A stretch of 41,144 bases of DNA from CAYRUP01 sp964578975 (GTDB taxonomy: Bacteria > Pseudomonadota > Gammaproteobacteria > DSM-16500), in contig CAZOFA010000010.1 in NCBI GenBank assembly GCA_964578975.1, positions 1 through 41,144 of the forward strand. Reading direction: 5' to 3'. Position numbers and translations under genes: made by a program. This document shows, one piece after another, positions 8,657 through 16,593 of the stretch; position 1 is the stretch's first letter; each line of letters begins with the position of its first letter. The notes under the pieces were generated by a model, which saw only the letters and a program-made list of their open reading frames with translations, was not told where the DNA came from and did no database searches.

Positions 8657-9535
8657 ATTCACTTTTGATTGCATGGGTTCATCGAGATAATGCGCGATAA
8701 ATTGGCCGACTTCGATTAATTTCATTAAATCCACACCGGTTTCAATGCCAAGTCCGTTTAACATATACAGAACATCTTCTGTCGCTACATTTCCCGTAGC
8801 ACCAACCGCATAAGGACAACCACCTAACCCTGCCACTGCACTGTCAATCACATGTATTCCACACTCCAGTGCCACATAAATATTTGCTAACGCTTGTCCG
8901 TACGTATCGTGAAAATGCACCGCTAATTTTTCTGCTGAAATTTTTTTTAAAATTGTCTCGAGTAATTTTTTAGCGCTGCCTGCTGTACCAACGCCGATGG
9001 TATCGCCGAGAGAAATTTCGTAACAACCCAGTTGAATTAATTGTTCAGCAAGCGCGGTCACCGCATTCGGTGCAATGTCACCTTCATAGGGACAGCCCAG
9101 CACACACGATAAATATCCGCGTACGCGAATTTTATGCGCGCGCGCGACAGCATTAATTTCCGCAATCGTTTGTAAACTTTCTTTGACCGTGCAATTGATG
9201 TTGCGTTGACAAAATGTCTCAGAGGGTGTGGTAAATACCGCCACTTCTTCCACACCGACCGCGATTGCATTTTCTAAACCTTTTAGATTGGGAACTAATA
9301 CCGGATAAGAAATATTTTCTTTTTTTGTTATTCCCTCATAAACTTCACGATGATCAGCTAATTGTGGAATCCATTTCGGCGAAACAAAACTCGTGGCTTC
9401 AATCGCTTTTAATCCACACTGCGCCAAACGCTGAATTAAATCAATTTTGACTGCCGTCGGAATAATTTTTTTTTCATTCTGCAAACCATCCCGCGGACCG
9501 ACTTCAACGAGTTTGACGGATTTTGGTAGTGTCAT
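8624..9535 (-). CDS. liuE: Hydroxymethylglutaryl-CoA lyase
   Basis: Cleaves HMG-CoA to acetyl-CoA and acetoacetate, the last step of leucine degradation. The 303-residue TIM barrel of the HMGL-like family begins with VEVGPRDGLQNE (residues 10-21, with the divalent-metal Asp and catalytic Arg). It has HFHDTYGQ for the metal-binding His pair, and the active-site cysteine in GLGGCPYAVGATGN. The ATG at 9535 has GAGG eight bases upstream. It is the last gene of the minus-strand bkd-liu cluster, but it is separated from liuC by a repeat, a run of C and a 10-N gap at 9637-9646, so whether it is in the same operon is not proved by this assembly. Confidence 0.93.
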   Translation of the reverse strand: MTLPKSVKLVEVGPRDGLQNEKKIIPTAVKIDLIQRLAQCGLKAIEATSFVSPKWIPQLADHREVYEGITKKENISYPVLVPNLKGLENAIAVGVEEVAVFTTPSETFCQRNINCTVKESLQTIAEINAVARAHKIRVRGYLSCVLGCPYEGDIAPNAVTALAEQLIQLGCYEISLGDTIGVGTAGSAKKLLETILKKISAEKLAVHFHDTYGQALANIYVALECGIHVIDSAVAGLGGCPYAVGATGNVATEDVLYMLNGLGIETGVDLMKLIEVGQFIAHYLDEPMQSKVNLALRASKQRS

Positions 9536-9567
9536 GTTAAAACCTCATATTACATACTCTTCCTTCC

Positions 9568-9636
9568 CCCTTCGAGACGCGCTGCGCGCTCCTCAGGGTG
9601 ATCGGAGTTTTCAAAATCCCGATCACCCTGAGGAGC
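9568..9636. repeat. Head-to-head pair of family B repeats, broken by an assembly gap
   Basis: One copy runs from CCTTCGAGACGCG to CAGGGTGATCGGAGTT; it is followed by its reverse complement, which stops after CCCTGAGGAGC at the first N. The missing half (GCGTCTCGAAGGGG) reappears at 9704-9718 after a C-rich run. The gap may therefore lie inside one repeat, or between two copies that trapped the assembler. Confidence 0.8.
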
Positions 9637-9718
9637 NNNNNNNNNNGGGCGGGCGTTTCTGCTATTCCCACAACCCCCCCCCCCCGCCCCCCCCCCCCCC
9701 CCCCGCGTCTCGAAGGGG
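9637..9718. other. Assembly gap (10 N) and unreliable C-rich sequence
   Basis: Ten N at 9637-9646 mark a scaffold join of unknown length. The sequence after it, to about 9703, contains a homopolymer-like run of C broken by single G, which looks like read error rather than real DNA. The bases 9704-9718 are again family B repeat. No coding sequence here can be trusted. Confidence 0.9.
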
Positions 9719-9723
9719 AAGGG

Positions 9724-10509
9724 TTACCAAATAGGCAACCGTTTTTCTAAAAACGCTTTCAATCCTTCCTTTGCATCTTTCGAAGCACGCAGCGTTGCTA
9801 AATGTTCTGCCGTCATCTGACTGAGTTCTTCCGTAATCGGCTGCTTTACCACCGCTTTAATTATTTTTTTTGCTTCATACAATGCATTGGGACTGTTTTG
9901 CAACAGCGTATGCGCAAGCGTTAAACCTGTTTCAAATAATTTTTCCAGTTGCACGGTGCTTTGCACTAATTGATATTGCAATGCCTTCTTCGCATCAAAT
10001 TTTTCTGCGGTTAAAAAATAATAGCGCGCCATGCGTTCGCCCATTACCGAAAGCACATAGGGACTAATCACTGACGGTGTTAAGCCAATTTTTGCTTCTG
10101 AAAAACAAAAAATTGAATTTTCCGCCGCAATCACCATATCGCAACAAGCAATCACACCAATCCCACCACCCATACACGCACCTTGCACCAATCCAATGGT
10201 CGGTTTGGGAAAATCATAAATTAATTTTAATAACGTCGCTAATTGTCGCGCATCCTGCACATTTTCATCATGACTACGCTCAGCCATGGTTTTCATCCAC
10301 GCAATGTCCGCACCTGCACAAAAATGTTCGCCATTGCCATTAAAAATCACGACCGCAATATTTTTATCTTGTGAAATTTTTAGTAATGCTTCAATCCACT
10401 CTTGAATTAAATCACCGTTTAACGCATTGCATTTGTCGAGTCGATTTAATGTGACTAAACAAATTTTTTCAAACGGTTTCGTCACTAAAATGTTTGCTTG
10501 ATTTGGCAT
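9724..10509 (-). CDS. liuC: Enoyl-CoA hydratase family; 3-methylglutaconyl-CoA hydratase
   Basis: Crotonase-fold protein of 261 residues that would hydrate 3-methylglutaconyl-CoA to HMG-CoA in leucine breakdown. HFCAGADIAWM forms the first half of the oxyanion hole, GACMGGGIG the second, and FSEAKIGLTPSVISPYV carries the active-site region usual for LiuC. I use the ATG at 10509, since AGGATG lies just upstream and it begins four bases after the liuB stop; a longer reading frame to 10557 would overlap liuB and add an unusual N-terminus. Other crotonases look similar, so the substrate rests mainly on the neighbours liuA and liuB. Confidence 0.88.
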   Translation of the reverse strand: MPNQANILVTKPFEKICLVTLNRLDKCNALNGDLIQEWIEALLKISQDKNIAVVIFNGNGEHFCAGADIAWMKTMAERSHDENVQDARQLATLLKLIYDFPKPTIGLVQGACMGGGIGVIACCDMVIAAENSIFCFSEAKIGLTPSVISPYVLSVMGERMARYYFLTAEKFDAKKALQYQLVQSTVQLEKLFETGLTLAHTLLQNSPNALYEAKKIIKAVVKQPITEELSQMTAEHLATLRASKDAKEGLKAFLEKRLPIW

Positions 10510-10513
10510 ACAT

Positions 10514-12121
10514 CTACATCCTAAATAAACCAAATTCGGTTGGTAAAATGGGTGCATTTAATGTGGCAGACAAACTTAAACCTAATATTTTCCGTGTATC
10601 CATTGGATCAATGATACCATCATCCCACACGCGCGCGCTGGAATAATAGGCATGACTTTGTTTAACATATTGCGCGAGTATGGGTGATTTAATTTTTTCT
10701 TCAAGAGTTGTATCCCACTTTTTCCCGAGACGTTCTTGCTTTTCGCGCATCACTTGCGCCAACACATTTGCGGCTTGTTCGCCACCCATGACGGCAATTT
10801 TGGCATTCGGCCACATCCATAAAAATCGTGGATCATACGCACGACCACACATGGCATAATTACCGGCACCATAACTTCCACCGATAATGACCGTTAATTT
10901 TGGCACGCGAGCACATGCGACGGCCGTCACTAATTTCGCCCCATGTTTCGCAATACCTTCCGATTCATATTTACTGCCCACCATAAATCCGGTGATATTT
11001 TGCAAGAAAATTAACGGAATATTGCGCTTGGTGCAGAGCTCAATAAAATGTGTGCCCTTCAATGCCGATTCAGAAAATAAAATTCCATTGTTGGCGATAA
11101 TGCCGATCGGCATCCCATACAAATGCGCAAAACCGCATACCAATGTTTTACCGTATTGCGCTTTGAATTCATCAAACTCAGACGCATCCACAATGCGTCC
11201 AATCACTTCACGTATATCAAACGGATAGCGCGCATCGGATGGAATGATGCCGTATAAATCTTCTGGATTTAACTGAGGTTCTTGCGGTTCGCGTAATAAT
11301 AATTGATTTTTTTTCTGATAATTTAAATTGGCGACAATCCGGCGCACGAGTTTTAATGCATGCTCATCGTTATTGGCATAATGATCAGATACCCCTGAAA
11401 TACGACAATGCACATCCGCACCACCCAACGCTTCAGCCGTCACCACTTCACCGGTCGCCGCTTTTACCAAAGGTGGGCCTGCCAAAAAAATCGTGGCTTG
11501 ATTGCGCACCATAATCGATTCATCTGCCATCGCCGGCACATACGCGCCACCTGCGGTGCACGATCCCATGACCGCTGCAATTTGCGGAATGCCGAGTGCG
11601 GACATATTCGCTTGATTAAAGAAAATTCGTCCGAAGTGATCGATATCGGGAAATACTTCATCTTGTTTTGGTAAAAATGCGCCGCCGGAATCGACGAGAT
11701 AAATACACGGCAAACGATTTTCTTGCGCAATTTTTTGTGCACGCAAATGTTTTTTGACGGTGATCGGATAATACGTGCCACCTTTCACGGTCGCATCATT
11801 CACAATCAACATGCATTCCACATTTTGAATGCGTCCCACGCCAGTAATAATGCCGGCCGCGGGAATTTCATCTTCATATAATTCAAAACCCGCTAATGCA
11901 GATAATTCTAAAAAATCAGAGCCTGAATCCAATAATAATTGAATGCGATCACGCGGTAATAATTTTCCGTGCTCGCGATGACGCGCACGCGCCGTTTCAT
12001 TGCCACCTTGATAACTGTGCGCTAATTTTTGTTTTAAATCTTGCACCTGTTGTTGCATGACTTCCGTGTTGCGGCGAAAAATGTCGGTGTTGGTATTGAG
12101 TTGAGTTTGTATGACTGTCAC
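10514..12121 (-). CDS. liuB: Methylcrotonyl-CoA carboxylase, beta (carboxyltransferase) subunit
   Basis: Transfers the carboxyl group from biotin to 3-methylcrotonyl-CoA. The 535 residues are the normal size, and the sequence has both carboxyltransferase halves: N-terminal GKLLPRDRIQLLLD and the acyl-CoA-binding region VDSGGAFLPKQDEVFPD, C-terminal FMVGSKYESEGIAKHGAK and IIGGSYGAGNYAMCGRAYDP. The GTG start at 12121 follows GGATG by nine bases, and the gene begins 13 bp after liuA. Its partner, the biotin-carrying alpha subunit (liuD), is nowhere in the window. In many bacteria liuD follows liuC, exactly where the assembly gap lies here. Without it the enzyme cannot work. Confidence 0.93.
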   Translation of the reverse strand: MTVIQTQLNTNTDIFRRNTEVMQQQVQDLKQKLAHSYQGGNETARARHREHGKLLPRDRIQLLLDSGSDFLELSALAGFELYEDEIPAAGIITGVGRIQNVECMLIVNDATVKGGTYYPITVKKHLRAQKIAQENRLPCIYLVDSGGAFLPKQDEVFPDIDHFGRIFFNQANMSALGIPQIAAVMGSCTAGGAYVPAMADESIMVRNQATIFLAGPPLVKAATGEVVTAEALGGADVHCRISGVSDHYANNDEHALKLVRRIVANLNYQKKNQLLLREPQEPQLNPEDLYGIIPSDARYPFDIREVIGRIVDASEFDEFKAQYGKTLVCGFAHLYGMPIGIIANNGILFSESALKGTHFIELCTKRNIPLIFLQNITGFMVGSKYESEGIAKHGAKLVTAVACARVPKLTVIIGGSYGAGNYAMCGRAYDPRFLWMWPNAKIAVMGGEQAANVLAQVMREKQERLGKKWDTTLEEKIKSPILAQYVKQSHAYYSSARVWDDGIIDPMDTRKILGLSLSATLNAPILPTEFGLFRM

Positions 12122-12134
12122 GGTAATTCATCCA

Positions 12135-13292
12135 TTAATGTGTTTCAGCAAAAAGTTCTCTGCCAATTAAAATGCGGCGAATTTCAGAGGTGCCTGCGCC
12201 AATTTCATAAAGTTTCGCATCCCGCAAAAATCGTCCGGTGGGAAATTCATTAATATAACCATTGCCGCCTAAACATTGAATCGCTTGCAATGCCATCCAG
12301 GTAGCTTTTTCTGAGGTATATAAAATAATGCCCGCTGAATCCTTACGCATCACCTGCCCGCGGTCAGCGGCTGCTGCGACTGCATATAAATACGCACGCG
12401 ATGAACTTAACGCCACATACATATCTGCAAGTTTTGCCTGAATTAATTGAAATTCGCCAATCGCTTGACCGAATTGTTTGCGCGCGTGCACATACGGCAA
12501 CACCACATCTAAACACGCTTGCATGATACCAACCGGCCCTGCCGCTAAAATTAAGCGTTCAATGTCCAATCCTTTCATTAACACTTTAGTGCCCTGATTG
12601 ACTTCACCTAAAATATTTTCTTCAGGGAGCGCGCAATTTTCAAAAACTAATTCACACGTATTTGAACCACGCATACCCAATTTATCGAGTTTTTGTGCGG
12701 CGGAAAATCCGGGAAAATTTTTTTCAACGATAAATGCGGTGATGCCTTTTTCAGACGTTTTATCCGTGCGCGCATACACGATTAACACATCTGCATCCGG
12801 ACCATTGGTGATCCACATTTTTGTCCCATTCAAAATATATTGACGATCTTTTTTTTCTGCGCGTAATTGCAAACTCATGACATCAGAACCGGCATTCACT
12901 TCACTCATCGCGAGCGCACCGACATGTTCGCCACTGCATAATTTGGGTAAATATTTTTTCTTTTGCGCATCAGTCCCATTCAAATGAATTTGATTCACGC
13001 ACAGATTCGAATGCGCACCATAACTCAAACCGACAGCCGCTGACACACGACTAATTTCTTCCATTGCGATGACATGTTGCAAATAACCGAGCGCGGATCC
13101 GCCAAATTTTTCTTCGACGGTCATGCCTAATAATCCCAGACTCCCCATTTTTTTCCACAGTGCTTTTGGGAATTGATTGGTGTGATCTAACTCAGCCGCC
13201 AACGGCGCGATTTCACTCTGCGCAAAATCACGCACCGATTGGCGCATCATGTCAGTGGTTTCACCCAGATGAAAATCGAGTAAAGTTGTCAT
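12135..13292 (-). CDS. liuA: Isovaleryl-CoA dehydrogenase
   Basis: FAD-dependent oxidation of isovaleryl-CoA to 3-methylcrotonyl-CoA, the first Liu step after BCKDH. Acyl-CoA dehydrogenase of 385 residues with the signatures ALAMSEVNAGSDV (residues 126-138) and QCLGGNGYINEFP near the C-terminus. A glutamate in LDIERLILAAGP (E245) occupies the place where isovaleryl-CoA dehydrogenases, unlike most acyl-CoA dehydrogenases, carry their catalytic base. The ATG at 13292 has AAGGA six to seven bases upstream and lies 24 bp after the E2 gene, so it is in the same operon. Confidence 0.93.
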   Translation of the reverse strand: MTTLLDFHLGETTDMMRQSVRDFAQSEIAPLAAELDHTNQFPKALWKKMGSLGLLGMTVEEKFGGSALGYLQHVIAMEEISRVSAAVGLSYGAHSNLCVNQIHLNGTDAQKKKYLPKLCSGEHVGALAMSEVNAGSDVMSLQLRAEKKDRQYILNGTKMWITNGPDADVLIVYARTDKTSEKGITAFIVEKNFPGFSAAQKLDKLGMRGSNTCELVFENCALPEENILGEVNQGTKVLMKGLDIERLILAAGPVGIMQACLDVVLPYVHARKQFGQAIGEFQLIQAKLADMYVALSSSRAYLYAVAAAADRGQVMRKDSAGIILYTSEKATWMALQAIQCLGGNGYINEFPTGRFLRDAKLYEIGAGTSEIRRILIGRELFAETH

Positions 13293-13316
13293 AAACGTCC
13301 TTGTATTAATTTCCGA

Positions 13317-14411
13317 TTATTTAGCTTCGAGTTCTTTAATCACCGTCGCCAAAAATCGTGTTGCTTCTCCACCCGTCACTGCACGATGATCAAACGTCAG
13401 CGATAACGGTGCGATGCGACGAATCACCATCTTGCCATTTAGCACGCGCACTTCATCGCGCATTTTTCCACAGCCTAAAATCGCGACCATCGGTGGCACA
13501 ATGATGGGTGTAGCATAACGCCCTGCAATGGTGCCAAAATTGGAAAGTGTAATGGTCGCCCCTTGCAAATCACTCGGTGCAATGGAACGCGCACGAACGG
13601 ATTTTTTAAACTCATCGATGGTGGCGCGTAATTTTTCCGCGGACAGCTCGGCCACATTTTTTAATACCGGGACAAATAATCCTTCTTCCGTATCCATGGC
13701 CAAACCAATATTAATCTCCGTATGTAAGCAACGCTCTTTATTTTTACCATCAAACCATGCATTTAATGACGGCTCGGTTTTAATACCGGCCACCATGGCT
13801 TTTAATAATCGGATAGAAAAATCGGTCGTCGCATCAGTCACATCCGCATCATCAATAATAGTGACAGGCACCACTTCTTGATGCGATTGCGTCATGATGG
13901 CCGCCATTGCGCGTCGCACCCCATGCAATGCTTCCACGGGACCGGCTAATTTTGTTTTAGAGCTTCCTGCATTTTTCACATCATCAATTGTAATTTGTCC
14001 CTGAGCGCCACTCGGTGTCACCGTATTCAAATCCACATTCAATTGTTTTGCTAATGCGCGCACTGCTGGCATCGCTTTGATGGCGGATGAAGTTTTTTTC
14101 GCAGAGCCAATAATAATATCGCCTTCATCCAGCAGTGTGGTGCTTTCTTCTAAACTTCCCACCACCGTGCCTTGATCTTTTCCTTCGAATTCAACCAAAG
14201 GCGCGTGCGTTTGAATGATGTCACCTTTTTTTCCGTATAATTTTACAATTTTGCCGGCTTGCGGTGCTGGCACATCCACCACCGCTTTAGCAGTTTCCAT
14301 GCTCACCATCGGTTGATCGACTTTGACGACATCGCCTTCTTTAACATACCACTCATGAATTTCTGCCTCAGCCAATCCTTCGCCCAAATCGGGTAAATGA
14401 AATATTTTCAT
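13317..14411 (-). CDS. bkdB: Branched-chain 2-oxoacid dehydrogenase E2 (dihydrolipoyl acyltransferase)
   Basis: Core of the 2-oxoacid dehydrogenase complex; moves the acyl group from E1 to CoA. Of its 364 residues, 1-80 form one lipoyl domain with the lipoylated lysine expected at K42 (METAKAV), about 113-145 form the E1/E3-binding domain (AMPAVRALA to GQITIDDV), and about 155-364 the catalytic domain. The C-terminal motif is DHRAVTGGEA: the catalytic His is present (about H342) but the Asp or Asn usually found four residues later is Thr. The start overlaps the E1beta stop by four bases (ATGA), showing translational coupling. No E3 gene is present; a shared lipoamide dehydrogenase elsewhere is expected. 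Confidence 0.88.
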   Translation of the reverse strand: MKIFHLPDLGEGLAEAEIHEWYVKEGDVVKVDQPMVSMETAKAVVDVPAPQAGKIVKLYGKKGDIIQTHAPLVEFEGKDQGTVVGSLEESTTLLDEGDIIIGSAKKTSSAIKAMPAVRALAKQLNVDLNTVTPSGAQGQITIDDVKNAGSSKTKLAGPVEALHGVRRAMAAIMTQSHQEVVPVTIIDDADVTDATTDFSIRLLKAMVAGIKTEPSLNAWFDGKNKERCLHTEINIGLAMDTEEGLFVPVLKNVAELSAEKLRATIDEFKKSVRARSIAPSDLQGATITLSNFGTIAGRYATPIIVPPMVAILGCGKMRDEVRVLNGKMVIRRIAPLSLTFDHRAVTGGEATRFLATVIKELEAK

Positions 14412-15388
14412 GCGAACTCCATTACATGTTGTACTGCTTCGATAATCTGATTTTCATTCGGTAAATAAAATTTTTCTAGTCGTGCATAAGGCACAATCGT
14501 GTCATAGCCTGTCACACGTTGCACCGGTGCTTTTAAAAACATTAAACCGCGCTCGGCCAATTGTGCGGAAATTTCAGCTCCAACACCACAAGTGCGTGCA
14601 GCTTCATGCACAATCACACAGCGTCCGGTTTTTTCAACTGAAGCTAAAATCGTGTCGATATCCAATGGTTTGATGGTCGCAAGATCGATGACTTCCGCTG
14701 TGATGCCAGATTCTGCCAATTTTTCTGCGGCACTTAATGTTTCTTTCACTAACGATCCCCAAGTGACTAACGTGACATCCTCACCGACGCGTAACGTAAA
14801 ACAAACATCGAGTGGCAATGCTTTGCCATTATCCGGTACGACTTGTTTTGCCCAACGATAAAGTCGGGAGGGCTCAAGAAATACAACAGGATCTGGATTG
14901 CGAATCGATGCGAGTAATAAACCGTATGCACGCGCAGGTGATGAGGGCATCACCACACGCAAACCAGGAATGTGGGCGAATAAAGCTTCAGTACTTTCGG
15001 AATGATGCTCAGGCGCACGAATGCCGCAACCATACGGCGTGCGAAACACTAATGGGCAACTCATTTTGCCGCGCGTGCGATTACGAATGCGCGACGCATG
15101 ATTAATAATTTGATCGAGCGCCGGATAAATGAAACCCATGAATTGAAATTCGGCAACCGGTTTTAATCCTTCGATTGCCATACCAATCGCCAATCCACCA
15201 ATCATGGACTCGGCGAGCGGTGTATCGCGTACGCGCTCTGGACCAAATTTATCGAGCAAACCAACGGTTGCGCGAAACACGCCACCATTTTTTGCAATAT
15301 CTTCACCGAGGACGACAACCGTGGGATCGACATTCATTTCATAGGCCAATGCTTGATTGATCGCCTCAACCAGCGTAATTTCTGCCAT
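14408..15388 (-). CDS. bkdA2: Branched-chain 2-oxoacid dehydrogenase E1 beta subunit
   Basis: A 326-residue partner of the E1alpha subunit, forming the thiamine-diphosphate active site at the subunit interface. Family signatures are VVLGEDIAKNGGVFRAT (residues 25-41), RVRDTPLAESMIGGLAIG, and the catalytic-region stretch RTPYGCGIRAPEHHSES with its conserved His pair. The C-terminal transketolase domain has CVIVHEAARTCGVGAEI. It starts one base after the E1alpha stop codon and overlaps the E2 start, so the three genes are tightly coupled. Pyruvate dehydrogenases of the same type are close relatives; the following liu genes make a branched-chain substrate more likely. Confidence 0.88.
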   Translation of the reverse strand: MAEITLVEAINQALAYEMNVDPTVVVLGEDIAKNGGVFRATVGLLDKFGPERVRDTPLAESMIGGLAIGMAIEGLKPVAEFQFMGFIYPALDQIINHASRIRNRTRGKMSCPLVFRTPYGCGIRAPEHHSESTEALFAHIPGLRVVMPSSPARAYGLLLASIRNPDPVVFLEPSRLYRWAKQVVPDNGKALPLDVCFTLRVGEDVTLVTWGSLVKETLSAAEKLAESGITAEVIDLATIKPLDIDTILASVEKTGRCVIVHEAARTCGVGAEISAQLAERGLMFLKAPVQRVTGYDTIVPYARLEKFYLPNENQIIEAVQHVMEFA

Positions 15389-15389
15389 C

Positions 15390-16457
15390 TTACACTCCTT
15401 GATTTTTTAACATGTCACGCTGTTCCAGATAAATATCCGGTAAAGTTTCATATAAATGATCAAACATGGAAATCGGTTCGGCCGGCGCAATCGCCAAATA
15501 TTCTTCTACCATTTTTTCAACGTCAGCGCTGCATGCGGTTAATAATTCCTTTTCTTGTTGTTCTGACCATTGATTGATATTTTCTAAATAGCGACGCAAA
15601 CGACCAATCGGTTCTTTTTTCCATTCATCATCCCGATTATTTTTTGGTTCATAACGACTGGCATCATCAGCAGTCGTGTGATCATGTTGTCGATAACACA
15701 CCATTTCCAACAAGGTCGGCTCATTTTTCTCGCGCGCAAGTTTTGCGGCTGCCGCCACGCGCGCGCGAACAGCAATGATATCATTACCATCCACTTGCTC
15801 ACCGTCAAATCCGGCCGCAATGGCTTTTTGCGCAATCGTTTTTGCGGCGGTCTGCGCGCTACGCGGCACGGAAATCGCCCATTGATTGTTACTCACGACA
15901 AAAACGACCGGTAATTTCCACACACCCGCGACATTCATGGCTTCATAAAAATCACCTTCGGAGGTGCCACCATCACCACACACACACACAACCGCTTTTT
16001 TTTCTTGACGAATTTTTAAGGCGGTTGCCGCACCGACGGCGTGCAAGACTTGTGTACCGATGGGTACAGCATACGGAAAATTGAAATTCGGATTTGAATA
16101 TTCATTGCCGCGTTCATCGCCACCCCAGTAGAGCAAAATGTCGACCGCTTTGACACCGCGTAGTGTTAATGTCGCGACATCGCGATAATACGGCACATAA
16201 ATATCATCTTGAGGAATCGCATCGCCCATACCAACAAATACCGCTTCTTGTCCGCGTGTGGATGGATAGGTGCCCATTTTTCCGGTGCGTTGCAATGCAA
16301 TGGCTTTGGTATCAAACGTACGACTTAATACCATTTGTCGATAGAGATGAAGTAAAATTTCTGGATCGTGTGCAAACTCGGGCGCATCCGCGCTTAACTC
16401 GCTTTGTTCATTTAAATATTGGTAATAAGGAATTTTAAATTCCGCAATTATTTTCAT
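15390..16457 (-). CDS. bkdA1: Branched-chain 2-oxoacid dehydrogenase E1 alpha subunit
   Basis: Thiamine-diphosphate enzyme that decarboxylates 2-oxoisocaproate, 2-oxoisovalerate and 2-oxo-3-methylvalerate. The TPP motif is complete: GDG at residues 161-163 through NN at 190-191. The later loop YRQHDHTTADDASRYE resembles the BCKDH form (H-x-T-[SA]-D-D) better than the pyruvate dehydrogenase form, which supports the substrate call. I choose the ATG at 16457, because GGAG lies eight bases upstream; this gives 355 residues, while the longer frame to 16514 has no such site. First gene of the bkd-liu operon, transcribed away from the 818-codon gene. Confidence 0.87.
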   Translation of the reverse strand: MKIIAEFKIPYYQYLNEQSELSADAPEFAHDPEILLHLYRQMVLSRTFDTKAIALQRTGKMGTYPSTRGQEAVFVGMGDAIPQDDIYVPYYRDVATLTLRGVKAVDILLYWGGDERGNEYSNPNFNFPYAVPIGTQVLHAVGAATALKIRQEKKAVVCVCGDGGTSEGDFYEAMNVAGVWKLPVVFVVSNNQWAISVPRSAQTAAKTIAQKAIAAGFDGEQVDGNDIIAVRARVAAAAKLAREKNEPTLLEMVCYRQHDHTTADDASRYEPKNNRDDEWKKEPIGRLRRYLENINQWSEQQEKELLTACSADVEKMVEEYLAIAPAEPISMFDHLYETLPDIYLEQRDMLKNQGV

Positions 16458-16483
16458 TGACTGCTCTCCATGCGAAGTGCGTA

Positions 16484-16503
16484 ACAGGTTAGCCGTCACC
16501 TGT
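16484..16503 (-). promoter_or_regulatory. Dyad in the bkd-liu promoter region, possible operator
   Basis: ACAGGT and ACCTGT form a perfect inverted repeat with eight bases between them, 27 bp upstream of the E1alpha start. A TTGACT (-35-like) lies at 16509-16514 on the coding strand; no convincing -10 is seen at standard spacing. A repressor or a MerR-type activator such as LiuR could bind here, but no regulator gene is in the window. Confidence 0.4.
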
Positions 16504-16519
16504 AAATGAGTCAATACGT

Positions 16520-16552
16520 TTTAAGACTTCCTTAAGGAAAATTGGTTAGGAT
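16520..16552 (+). promoter_or_regulatory. PmrA-type box and -10 for the 818-codon gene
   Basis: TTTAAG-ACTTC-CTTAAG (16520-16536) fits the PmrA consensus YTTAAK-N5-YTTAAK at every defined position. Ten bases later comes TAGGAT (16547-16552), a 4/6 match to a -10. The same geometry occurs before the 725-codon and 240-codon genes. PmrA regulation is inferred from the consensus known in Salmonella, Legionella and Coxiella. Confidence 0.7.
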
Positions 16553-16593
16553 CTTCACAGAAGAATAATTTTTTAATTACAGGGAGGTTTACA

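Noticed and set aside
9447..9734. A plus-strand open frame that runs through the N gap and C-rich stretch
   Set aside because: It contains undetermined residues and a proline run made by the artefactual C homopolymer, and it lies antisense to liuE and repeats.
14408..15390. Assignment of the E1/E2 genes as pyruvate dehydrogenase
   Set aside because: The E1alpha loop YRQHDHTTADD and the direct operon link to liuA-liuB-liuC favour branched-chain substrates, although the families are close and the alternative is not excluded.
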